A DNA stretch of 64,000 bases, taken from NCBI RefSeq assembly GCF_006716115.1, contig NZ_VFOO01000001.1, forward strand, positions 1,922,001 through 1,986,000, given 5' to 3'. A program made the position numbers and the translations under genes. How positions within the stretch are numbered: the stretch's first letter is position 1; every line of letters starts with the position of its first letter. Below are positions 1-7,046 of this stretch, piece after piece. The notes under the pieces were generated by a model, which was not told the DNA's origin, searched no databases, and saw nothing but the letters and a program-made list of their open reading frames with translations. This DNA comes from Subtercola boreus. Its GTDB lineage: Bacteria; Actinomycetota; Actinomycetes; Actinomycetales; Microbacteriaceae.

Positions 1-111
1 CGCGTCGTCGACGTGATCACGGGCCGGTCGTTCGACGGCTCCCGCATCCTTCTGGCAGACCTGCTCGATGAATACCCGGTCGCGCTGCTCGCGCCGGCAA
101 CCGAAGCGTAG
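1..111 (+). CDS. treY: Maltooligosyl trehalose synthase, C-terminal end (partial)
   Basis: Only the last 36 codons are present; the gene enters from the left edge and ends at TAG 109-111. The tail reads VDVITGRSFDGS followed by LADLL and PVALL, which resembles the C-terminal strand of TreY proteins (DVLTGR, then PVALL). TreY isomerises the reducing-end alpha-1,4 bond of a maltooligosaccharide to alpha-1,1. The next gene, 12 bases downstream on the same strand, encodes the partner enzyme TreZ, which strongly supports the identity of so short a fragment. The two genes are very probably co-transcribed. Confidence 0.8.
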   Translation, partial: RVVDVITGRSFDGSRILLADLLDEYPVALLAPATEA

Positions 112-123
112 AGGCGAAGCGAC

Positions 124-2310
124 ATGGCGATCAAACAGTTCGATGTGTGGGCGCCGCGGGCGTCAGCGGTGACGTTGCGGCTGCGGGAGGTGGGCGCCTC
201 CGAAGAGGCGGTCGACCTCGCGGCGGCGACGGCGGCAGCGGGCGCCGACCCGGCGACGACGGATGTGGATGCCGCGGGTGCGGGTGCTGCGGGTGCCGGT
301 GGCTCCACCGGCGGGCTCCGGTCGGTCCCGATGGAGCCGCGCGGCGACGGCTGGTGGACGGCTCCCGGCCTCGACGGGTTCCTCGAGGCCGACTACGGCT
401 ACGTGGTGGTTCCGGCCGACTCCGACACCCCGCCCGACGACGACGGGGACTCCTACGCCGATGCGGGCGCCGACGGCCCGGAGCCCGGCAGCGATCGCCT
501 GGAGCCCGATTCGGAGCTGCAGCGGGCATCCGAGGGCCCGATCTACGATGCCGTGGCGCCGAGCGTCAGCGACGAGCAGGTGCTGCCCGATCCGCGTTCC
601 CGTCGCCAGCCCTCGGGCGTGCACGGACTCTCTCGCACCTACGACCCGGCCACCTACACCTGGCACGACCAGGCGTGGAAGGGCCGGCAGCTCGCGGGCG
701 GCGAGATCTACGAGCTGCACCTCGGCACCTTCACGCCCGAAGGCACGCTCGATGCCGCGATCGAAAAGCTCGACCACCTCGTGTCGATCGGCGTCGACTT
801 CGTCGAGCTACTGCCGGTCAACGCCTTCAACGGCACGCACAACTGGGGCTACGACGGCGTGCTCTGGTTCGCCGTGCACGAGCTCTACGGCGGGCCGGAA
901 GGGTACCAGCGCTTCGTGGATGCCTGCCATGCGGCAGGTCTCGGCGTCATCCAGGACGTCGTCTACAACCACCTCGGACCGAGCGGCAACTACCTGCCGC
1001 TGTACGGTCCATACCTGAACGACGCCGCCGCGAACACCTGGGGCTCGGCGATCAACCTCGACGGCCCGGGCTCGGCCGAGGTGCGCCGCTACATCATCGA
1101 CAACGCGCTGATGTGGCTGAACGACTACCACGTCGACGGGCTGCGGCTCGATGCCGTGCACGCCCTGCACGATTCATCCGACCCCCACCTGCTCGCCGAG
1201 CTGTCGACCGAGGTGGATGCCCTCTCGAGCTTCCTCGGAAAGCCGCTCACCCTCATTGCCGAGAGCGACCTCAACGACCCCGTGATGTTCACCCCGCGGG
1301 AGAGCGACGGGTACGGGCTCGCGGGGCAGTGGAGCGACGACTTCCACCACGCGGTGCACGTCGCGCTCACGCGGGAGACCACCGGCTACTACGAGGACTT
1401 CGACTCGCTCGCGGCGCTCGGCAAGGTGCTGACCGAGGGGTTCTTCCACAACGGAACGTACTCGTCGTTCCGCGAGCGGAACCACGGCAAGCCGATCGAC
1501 ACGGCCCACACCTCGTCCTGGCGGCTCGTCGTGGCGAACCAGAACCACGACCAGATCGGCAACCGGGCGACCGGCGACCGGCTGACCGCGTCGCTGACGG
1601 ATGGCCAGCTCGCCATCGCCGCGGTGCTGACGCTGCTCGGGCCGTTCACCCCGATGCTGTTCATGGGCGAGGAGTGGGCGGCCTCGACTCCGTGGCAGTT
1701 CTTCACGTCGCATCCGGAACCGGAGCTCGGTGAGGCGACCGCTCGCGGGAGGATCGCGGAGTTCGCGAAGATGGGCTGGGACGAGTCCTCGGTGCCCGAC
1801 CCGCAGGACCCGTCGACGTTCGAGAACTCGAAGCTGGACTGGAGCGAGGCGGCGGGCGACGGTTCTGGTGCCAGCGCGGGCTCGGGCGCTGGTTCGGGTA
1901 CCGGCTCGGGCTCGGGCGAGACGCGGCACACGAAGCTGCTGCGCCTGTACCGCGAACTCGCGGCGCTCCGCCGGGAGGCCCCCGAGTTCACCGACCCCCG
2001 CTTCACGCAGGTGGCGGTGCGGTTCGACGAAGAAGCGCGGTGGTTCGAACTCCGGCGCGGAGGCATCAGCATCCTGATCAACTTCGCGGACACCCCCATC
2101 GACGCCGCGACCATCGACCCCGGTGCGTCCGCGGGTGAACTGCTGCTCGCAACCCAGGACGTGCTCGCGGACGCCCGCCCCGCGGCACCCACCCTCCCCG
2201 CCACCGCGGAGGCCGCGACATCCACCGCCCCCGGCGCTGCCTTCCCCGAGCCCGGCGCTGCCGGCGCCACCCTCCCCGCCCACTCGGCCACGGTCTTCCG
2301 CCGCCCCTGA
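124..2310 (+). CDS. treZ: Malto-oligosyltrehalose trehalohydrolase
   Basis: 728-residue GH13 enzyme that hydrolyses maltooligosyl trehalose, made by TreY, to free trehalose in the cytoplasm. The catalytic barrel shows [12 protein letters not shown], with the nucleophile Asp near residue 343, and LIAESD, with the acid Glu near residue 380, plus the family signature [10 protein letters not shown]. The N-terminal domain carries an Ala/Gly-rich insertion (about residues 30-65) and an acidic insertion (about 95-120). A Gly/Ser-rich insertion lies near residues 578-600, before the C-terminal domain. Family members are usually near 580-600 residues, so the excess is low-complexity sequence. The start ATG follows GAGGCGAAGCGAC, an acceptable ribosome binding site, 12 bases after treY. 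Confidence 0.93.
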   Translation: MAIKQFDVWAPRASAVTLRLREVGASEEAVDLAAATAAAGADPATTDVDAAGAGAAGAGGSTGGLRSVPMEPRGDGWWTAPGLDGFLEADYGYVVVPADSDTPPDDDGDSYADAGADGPEPGSDRLEPDSELQRASEGPIYDAVAPSVSDEQVLPDPRSRRQPSGVHGLSRTYDPATYTWHDQAWKGRQLAGGEIYELHLGTFTPEGTLDAAIEKLDHLVSIGVDFVELLPVNAFNGTHNWGYDGVLWFAVHELYGGPEGYQRFVDACHAAGLGVIQDVVYNHLGPSGNYLPLYGPYLNDAAANTWGSAINLDGPGSAEVRRYIIDNALMWLNDYHVDGLRLDAVHALHDSSDPHLLAELSTEVDALSSFLGKPLTLIAESDLNDPVMFTPRESDGYGLAGQWSDDFHHAVHVALTRETTGYYEDFDSLAALGKVLTEGFFHNGTYSSFRERNHGKPIDTAHTSSWRLVVANQNHDQIGNRATGDRLTASLTDGQLAIAAVLTLLGPFTPMLFMGEEWAASTPWQFFTSHPEPELGEATARGRIAEFAKMGWDESSVPDPQDPSTFENSKLDWSEAAGDGSGASAGSGAGSGTGSGSGETRHTKLLRLYRELAALRREAPEFTDPRFTQVAVRFDEEARWFELRRGGISILINFADTPIDAATIDPGASAGELLLATQDVLADARPAAPTLPATAEAATSTAPGAAFPEPGAAGATLPAHSATVFRRP

Positions 2311-2348
2311 CCCCACCCTGCCCCCACCCCCACCCTCCCCGCCCACCT

Positions 2349-2402
2349 GAAGGGCCCCATATCGCGCCAAGCGCGGACCCGGACGACGATATGGGGCCCT
2401 TC
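2349..2402. repeat. Palindromic element, family B copy 1; probable bidirectional terminator
   Basis: A perfect 16-bp inverted repeat (GAAGGGCCCCATATCG at 2349-2364 and its complement at 2387-2402) surrounds a 22-base loop between the convergent ends of treZ and dinB. It has no long U tract. The base before the left arm is in the C-rich tract that follows the treZ stop. The left arm, AAGGGCCCCATATCGCG, matches 16 of 17 bases of the element inside the cysteine desulfurase gene at 35574. Confidence 0.75.
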
Positions 2403-2441
2403 GGGTGCGCCGAACCGGGCGGGAAAGGTGGCGGCCCGGGG

Positions 2442-3893
2442 TCAGGCGGGCGGGGCGGGGTGGTCGGGGCGGCGGCGTTCGCGAGGGCCCGGCTCGACGA
2501 GCGAGGCGCGCTTCAGGATGTTGCGGCCGAACTTCTCGGCGACACGGTCGACCGTGACTTCCGCGTCGCGCCAGCTCGACGGGGCGGCGGACTCGTCCTC
2601 CCAGAGGGACGGCTGGTGCACGGTCTCGTGAGCTTCGACGAGATTCTCGGCCCGCACCCCGATCAACCGCACTCGCTGCTCGAGCCCGACATGGTCGAAG
2701 AGGTCGCGGGCGGCGTCGGAGATGGTTTGTGCGAGATCGGTCGGCTCGCTGAGCGTGCGGGACCTGGAGATCGTCGAGAAGTCGCTGAACCGCACCTTGA
2801 GCGCGACCGTCTTCGCGGCGAGCCCCGCCCGGCGCAGCCGCACCGCGACCTGGTCGGAGAGGCGGAGCAGTTCGAGGCGGAGCTGGCGGGGATCCGACAT
2901 GTCGAACTCGAACGTCATCTCGTGCCCGATGCTCTTCTCCACCCGTTCGGTCACCACCGAGCGCCGGTCGTGACCGTTCGCCAGGCTGTGGAGCTTCTGG
3001 CCTGACGCTTCGCCGACCCGCGAGACCAGTGTCTGCAGCGGGGTGGCGGCGAGGTCGCCGACCGTGCGGATGCCGAGGCGGGTGAGCGCCTCGGCGGTGC
3101 TCGCGCCGACACCCCAGAGCGCGCCGACGGGCAGCGGGTGGAGGAACGCGAGCGACTCGGACGCCGGTACCACGAGCATCCCATCGGGTTTCGCGCGGCC
3201 CGAGGCCATCTTGGCGATGAACTTCGTCGATGCGGCGCCGACCGAGCAGGTGAGCCCGGTCTCGGCGAAGACCCGCGCCCGCACGGCAGCACCGATGGTG
3301 GAGGGCGAGCCGAGCAGCCGCCGCGCGCCCGCCACGTCGAGGAATGCCTCGTCGATGCTCAGCGGTTCGACGAGCGGCGTGACGTCGCGGAAGACGTTCA
3401 TCACCTGCGCCGAGTAGTGCCGGTACTTCTCATGGTGGCTCGGCAGAACGATCGCCTTCGGGCAGAGCTGGAGCGCCCGGGCGGTGGGCATGGCCGAGTG
3501 CACGCCGAACCGCCGCGCTTCGTAGGTGGCGCTGGTGACGACTCCGCGGCCGCCCGCACCGCCGATGATGACCGGGAGACCGCGGAGTTCCGGATGCTCG
3601 AGAAGCTCGACCGAGGCGAAGAAGGCATCCATGTCGATGTGCAGCATGGTCGAGGTACCGTCGTCTGCGCCGCCCCCGAAGATACGCTCGCCCGCGCTGG
3701 GCATGGCACCGGATGTTGTGCGGCCGCCGCTGCGGGCCCCGGATGCTCGCCCACCGTTCTGGCCGGGCTCTGCCGCGCCGGGCGCTGCCGCCCCGGGCGC
3801 GGCCGCCCCTCCGGCACCCGACGAACCGGGCACGGGCGTGCGCGACGGAATCGGCCGGGACTCCCACCCCGCCGCCCGCTTCGCCTCGCTCAC
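2442..3893 (-). CDS. dinB: DNA polymerase IV (Y-family, translesion synthesis)
   Basis: 483-residue Y-family polymerase that extends primers across damaged template. Motif I is MLHIDMDAFFASVE, with metal-binding Asp near residue 87. The second metal site is SIDEAFLDV, with Asp181 and Glu182. The helix-hairpin-helix thumb and the little-finger domain follow. The first 80 residues are an Ala/Gly/Pro-rich extension not needed for the fold. The start is GTG at 3893: TAGGCT lies exactly 6 bases upstream with GGAGGG as the spacer. That is too close to act as a ribosome binding site but fits a leaderless -10 element. If a later Met (residue 64 or 83) were used, the protein would be about 400-420 residues. 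Confidence 0.9.
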   Translation of the reverse strand: MSEAKRAAGWESRPIPSRTPVPGSSGAGGAAAPGAAAPGAAEPGQNGGRASGARSGGRTTSGAMPSAGERIFGGGADDGTSTMLHIDMDAFFASVELLEHPELRGLPVIIGGAGGRGVVTSATYEARRFGVHSAMPTARALQLCPKAIVLPSHHEKYRHYSAQVMNVFRDVTPLVEPLSIDEAFLDVAGARRLLGSPSTIGAAVRARVFAETGLTCSVGAASTKFIAKMASGRAKPDGMLVVPASESLAFLHPLPVGALWGVGASTAEALTRLGIRTVGDLAATPLQTLVSRVGEASGQKLHSLANGHDRRSVVTERVEKSIGHEMTFEFDMSDPRQLRLELLRLSDQVAVRLRRAGLAAKTVALKVRFSDFSTISRSRTLSEPTDLAQTISDAARDLFDHVGLEQRVRLIGVRAENLVEAHETVHQPSLWEDESAAPSSWRDAEVTVDRVAEKFGRNILKRASLVEPGPRERRRPDHPAPPA

Positions 3894-3899
3894 CCCTCC

Positions 3900-3905
3900 A
3901 GCCTA
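3900..3905 (-). promoter_or_regulatory. Candidate -10 element of leaderless dinB transcript
   Basis: TAGGCT on the minus strand, 6 bases before the GTG start. No clear -35 hexamer is visible. Confidence 0.5.
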
Positions 3906-3910
3906 AGCGC

Positions 3911-4018
3911 CACCCCCGACACTCCCCCCTCCCCCCTTCCCCTCTCACCCTGCCCCTCCCATCCCATCCCGTCCCGCCCCAACCCGCCCCGTCCCGTCCC
4001 GTCCCGCCCCGTCCCGAG
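3911..4018 (-). other. G-run array on the minus strand upstream of dinB
   Basis: On the plus strand this is an almost pure C/T/A tract of many CCC and CCCC runs, including five-base steps of GTCCC. Its complement, the coding strand of dinB, therefore carries a long series of GGG and GGGG runs separated by one or two bases, the pattern of a G-quadruplex-forming array. It lies between the palindrome at 4019 and the dinB start. Confidence 0.55.
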
Positions 4019-4078
4019 ATCGAGTGGGCGATTTGGGCCCCACCTCAGGGATTTTGGGGCCCAAACTGCCCACCCGAT
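4019..4078. repeat. Palindromic repeat, family A copy 1
   Basis: Inverted repeat with 24-base arms (4019-4042 and 4055-4078) and a 12-base loop. The left arm starts ATCGAGTGGGC and ends TTTGGGCCCCA. Three arm positions do not form Watson-Crick pairs, one of which is a G-T wobble. It lies downstream of the DUF1697 gene and upstream of dinB, both on the minus strand, so it probably terminates the ABC-F/DUF1697 transcript. Further copies lie at 34670 and 46235. Confidence 0.8.
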
Positions 4079-4119
4079 GGGGTTTGAGGCTCTGGGGGGG
4101 TGAGACGGAGGGTGGGGGG

Positions 4120-4812
4120 TCAGGGGGTGCGGGCGCGGAGGAGGGCGGCGAGCTTGTTCGCGGTGTTGACGTTGCGCGCGGTGTAGACGGGGCCGAACTG
4201 TTTCCAGAAGGAGACGGGCACACGGCTGTTCGAGATGCCGTCGGGGTGCCAGGAGTAGACCGCATGCGGGCCTGCCGCGAACACTTCGGGCAGGGTGGAG
4301 GCCGCGTCGGGCAGCTCGACCGAGGTGGCGTCGAACGCAGCGGCGGCGGCAGGGCCGGCATCCGGGGCGGGGGCGGCATCGGGGGGCGGGGCGGCATCCG
4401 GGGCCGGGGCGGCAGCGGGGGGCTGGGGCAGGAAGGTGACGACGAGGCGCGAGAGGTCGGTGCCGATGGCGAGGAGCGGGTTCGCGTCGAGGATCGAGAG
4501 GAATTGGGCGGCCGACAGCACCACGAAGCCCGCGCGGAAGCCCGCAGCGGTCTCGAACGCGTGCTCGATCGCTCGGACATCCGCGAGCGCCAGCGGCCTG
4601 TCGGAGGCGAACACGACGTTGCCGCTCTGCAGCAGCGTCTTCACGTCGGAGAATCCGAGACCCTCGAAGATCGCCCTGAAGTCGGCCATCGTGATGCGGT
4701 TGTTTCCGCCGACGTTGATGCCGCGCACCAGCCCGACGTACTGCTGCGGAGCGCCCGCAGCCGCAGCACCAGCCGCAGCCGAAGCCGCGCCGGCAGACCC
4801 GCGCCCGCTCAC
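4120..4812 (-). CDS. DUF1697 family protein
   Basis: 230-residue cytoplasmic protein of unknown function. The N-terminal part has the family pattern YVGLVRGINVGGNNRITM and LLQSGNVVFAS. The C-terminal part has SFWKQFGPVYTARNVNTANK. Between them is a roughly 40-residue Ala/Pro/Asp repeat tract that homologs are not expected to need. The start is a GTG at 4812 that overlaps the stop of the upstream ABC-F gene in the sequence GTGA, indicating translational coupling. An upstream in-frame start at 4845 would lie inside the ABC-F gene and is less likely. Confidence 0.75.
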   Translation of the reverse strand: MSGRGSAGAASAAAGAAAAGAPQQYVGLVRGINVGGNNRITMADFRAIFEGLGFSDVKTLLQSGNVVFASDRPLALADVRAIEHAFETAAGFRAGFVVLSAAQFLSILDANPLLAIGTDLSRLVVTFLPQPPAAAPAPDAAPPPDAAPAPDAGPAAAAAFDATSVELPDAASTLPEVFAAGPHAVYSWHPDGISNSRVPVSFWKQFGPVYTARNVNTANKLAALLRARTP

Positions 4813-6446
4813 AGCTCCGTCACCTGCCCGGCCTCCACCCGCCACTGCCGGTTCAGCGTGACGGTCTCGAGCATGCGGCGGTCGTGGGTGACGAGCAGCA
4901 GCGTGCCCTCGTAGGCGTCGAGCGCCTGCTCGAGCTGCTCGATGGCCGGCAGGTCGAGGTGGTTCGTCGGCTCGTCGAGCACCAGCAGGTTCACCCCGCG
5001 AGCCTGCAGCAGCGCCAGCGCGGCGCGGGTGCGCTCACCGGGTGACAGCGAGTCGACGGGGCGATCGACGTGATCGGCTTTCAGGCCGAACTTCGCGAGG
5101 AGCGTGCGCACTTCGGCGAGCGGCATGTCGGGCACGACTGCGGCGACGGCCTCGAACAGCACCGTCGAGCCGGCCAGGAGGGCCCTGGCCTGGTCGATCT
5201 CGCCGACGGCGACGCTCCGGCCGAGCGACGCCGTGCCCGAGGTGGGCTGCTGCGTGCCGAGCAGCAGGCGCAGCAGCGTCGACTTCCCGGCACCGTTCGG
5301 GCCCGTGATGCCGATCCGGTCGCCGCCGTCGACCTGCAACGACACAGGGCCGAGCGTGAACGACCCCTGCGAGGCGACAGCCGCGCCGAGCGTCGAGACC
5401 ACCGCGCTCGAACGCGGGGCGGACCCGATGGTGAACTGCAGCTGCCATTCCTTGCGTGGTTCGTCGACCTCGTCGAGCCGGGCGATCCGGCTCTCCATCT
5501 GGCGGACCTTCTGCGCCTGCTTCTCGCTCGATTCCGCGGCAGCCTTCCGCCGGATCTTGTCGTTGTCGGGCGACTTCTTCATCGCGTTCCGCACGCCCTG
5601 CGACGACCATTCGCGCTGGGTGCGGGCCCGGCCCACGAGGTCGGCCTTCTTGGCGGCGAACTCGTCGTACTCCTCGCGCGCGTGGCGCCGGGCGGTCATC
5701 CTCTCCTCCAGAAAGGACTCGTACCCACCGTTGTACACAGAGATGCTGTTCTGGGCGAGGTCGAGCTCGACCACAGTCGTCACGCACCGCGCCAGGAACT
5801 CGCGGTCGTGCGACACGAGCACCACTCCCCCGCGGAGTCCCTTCACGAAGCTCTCGAGGCGGGCGAGGCCGTCGAGGTCGAGGTCGTTCGTGGGTTCGTC
5901 GAGCAGCACGAGATCGAATCGTGAGAGCAGCAGCGCCGCGAGCGCGACACGGGCGGCCTGCCCGCCGGAGAGCCCCGTCATGGGCAGGGTCACATCAAGC
6001 CCGAGGCCGAGGTCGGCCAGCGTGGCGGGAATCCGGTCATCCAGATCGGCGGCCCCGCTCGCCAGCCACCGGTCGAGCGCAACCGAGTAGGCGTCGGCGT
6101 CAGCCGTCTTGCCAGAGCCGAGCAGCTCGGAGGTTCGCTCCATCTCGAGGGTCGCCGCGGTCGCGCCGGTTCGCCGACCGATGTACTCGGCGATGCTCTC
6201 ACCCGGGATGCGCTCGTGCTCCTGGGGCAGCCAGCCGACGAAGGCGTCTGCCGGAGCGAGCGAGACGGTACCCGCGAGCGGCGCATCCACTCCCGCGAGC
6301 AGCCGGAGGAGCGTGGTCTTGCCCGCCCCGTTCGCACCTGTCAGACCCACGACGTCTCCGGGTGCGACGGTGAGGTCGAGGCCGGAGAAGAGGGTGCGGT
6401 GGCCATGGCCGCCGGAGAGGCCCTTCGCGACGAGTGTTGCTGTCAT
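4809..6446 (-). CDS. ABC-F family ATPase
   Basis: 545-residue protein with two fused nucleotide-binding domains and no membrane segments, typical of ABC-F proteins, which act on the ribosome. Domain 1 has GANGAGKTT (37-45), signature LSGGQAARVAL (159-169) and LLDEPTNDLD. Domain 2 has GPNGAGKST (382-390), LSPGERTRAAL (467-477) and LDEPTNHLD. A basic, helical inter-domain linker spans about residues 245-340. The family includes both housekeeping ribosome factors and antibiotic-resistance proteins, and the sequence alone does not tell which. CACACT lies 6 bases before the ATG, a possible leaderless -10 element. The downstream DUF1697 gene overlaps by four bases. Confidence 0.88.
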   Translation of the reverse strand: MTATLVAKGLSGGHGHRTLFSGLDLTVAPGDVVGLTGANGAGKTTLLRLLAGVDAPLAGTVSLAPADAFVGWLPQEHERIPGESIAEYIGRRTGATAATLEMERTSELLGSGKTADADAYSVALDRWLASGAADLDDRIPATLADLGLGLDVTLPMTGLSGGQAARVALAALLLSRFDLVLLDEPTNDLDLDGLARLESFVKGLRGGVVLVSHDREFLARCVTTVVELDLAQNSISVYNGGYESFLEERMTARRHAREEYDEFAAKKADLVGRARTQREWSSQGVRNAMKKSPDNDKIRRKAAAESSEKQAQKVRQMESRIARLDEVDEPRKEWQLQFTIGSAPRSSAVVSTLGAAVASQGSFTLGPVSLQVDGGDRIGITGPNGAGKSTLLRLLLGTQQPTSGTASLGRSVAVGEIDQARALLAGSTVLFEAVAAVVPDMPLAEVRTLLAKFGLKADHVDRPVDSLSPGERTRAALALLQARGVNLLVLDEPTNHLDLPAIEQLEQALDAYEGTLLLVTHDRRMLETVTLNRQWRVEAGQVTEL

Positions 6447-6484
6447 GGTTCCAGTGTGGCAGGGGCTGGCGCTGTGGGAAGGCT

Positions 6485-6569
6485 CTCCACAGGTCCGGCG
6501 GCCAACGGCTGTGCCGAGCCTGCCTGTGGAGGAGACGAGATGGCCTGTGGAGGAGAGGGTGGAGGAGAG
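6485..6569. repeat. Short repeats of a GTGGAGGAGA motif
   Basis: GCCTGTGGAGGAGA occurs at 6522-6535 and again at 6543-6556, and GTGGAGGAGA a third time at 6560-6569. TCTCCACAGG, a partial complement, is at 6485-6494 and could pair with either of the first two. The region separates the divided ends of the ABC-F gene (start) and a small minus-strand gene (stop). No function can be assigned. Confidence 0.4.
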
Positions 6570-6572
6570 GAG

Positions 6573-6842
6573 CTACCGGCGGGGCGGGTGATCGGCGAGG
6601 ATCTGGTTCACATCGATCTGCTTCAACAGGGCATCCCAGTCGATCTGCCGCGCTTCGGCTGCCACGCTCTCGTCAGCGAACGCCCGGCCGTTGCGGTGCA
6701 CGACGACCCCGGCCGGAACGAGCCTGTTCAGCTCGGCGAGCACGGCATCGTCGACGGCCTCGCTGTCGAAGTCCGCGCCCACCTCGGCGATGTAATCGGC
6801 CGAGACCGTGTACGAGACGATTCCCACATCAACTTGGCTCAT
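6573..6842 (-). CDS. Small conserved-looking protein of unknown function
   Basis: 89-residue soluble, acidic protein with no membrane segment or recognisable motif. It begins MSQVDVGIVSYTVSADYIAE and ends in a short basic tail. Codon use is like its neighbours and the reading frame is clean, so it is probably a real gene. No ribosome binding site is seen. Instead TAGGCT lies exactly 6 bases before the ATG, suggesting a leaderless transcript. It is divergent from the large fusion gene at 7047. Confidence 0.65.
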   Translation of the reverse strand: MSQVDVGIVSYTVSADYIAEVGADFDSEAVDDAVLAELNRLVPAGVVVHRNGRAFADESVAAEARQIDWDALLKQIDVNQILADHPPRR

Positions 6843-6848
6843 GGGGGG

Positions 6849-6854
6849 AGCCTA
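6849..6854 (-). promoter_or_regulatory. Candidate -10 element of a leaderless transcript
   Basis: TAGGCT followed by six C residues and then ATG on the minus strand. Confidence 0.5.
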
Positions 6855-7046
6855 CTCCGGAGACCTCACCGGCGGCGCCTCAATGGAGCCGCCCCAAGGG
6901 AGCTGAGTGCCCCACACCCCCGTTCGAGGGAACCTTCCCCCCACCCGGCCCAGGTCTGCTGCGACGACCCTGCGTCGACTCTAAGCTGGGTTCCACCAGA
7001 CGGGGCGCCCACGCCCGCCGTCGTTTCGAGGGGGGAGCTCTTTTTC

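Noticed and set aside
2311-2348. A small coding region between treZ and dinB
   Set aside because: Open frames here give only Pro-rich peptides from the C-rich tract and have no start signal.
6485-6560. DnaA boxes
   Set aside because: TCCACAG and TGTGGA cores occur, but the TTAT half of TTATCCACA is missing and no origin genes (dnaA, dnaN) are near.
6216-7046. An N-terminal extension of the DedA fusion protein
   Set aside because: It runs antisense to the ABC-F and small genes and has no domain. GTG 7047 has a ribosome binding site and begins the first membrane helix.
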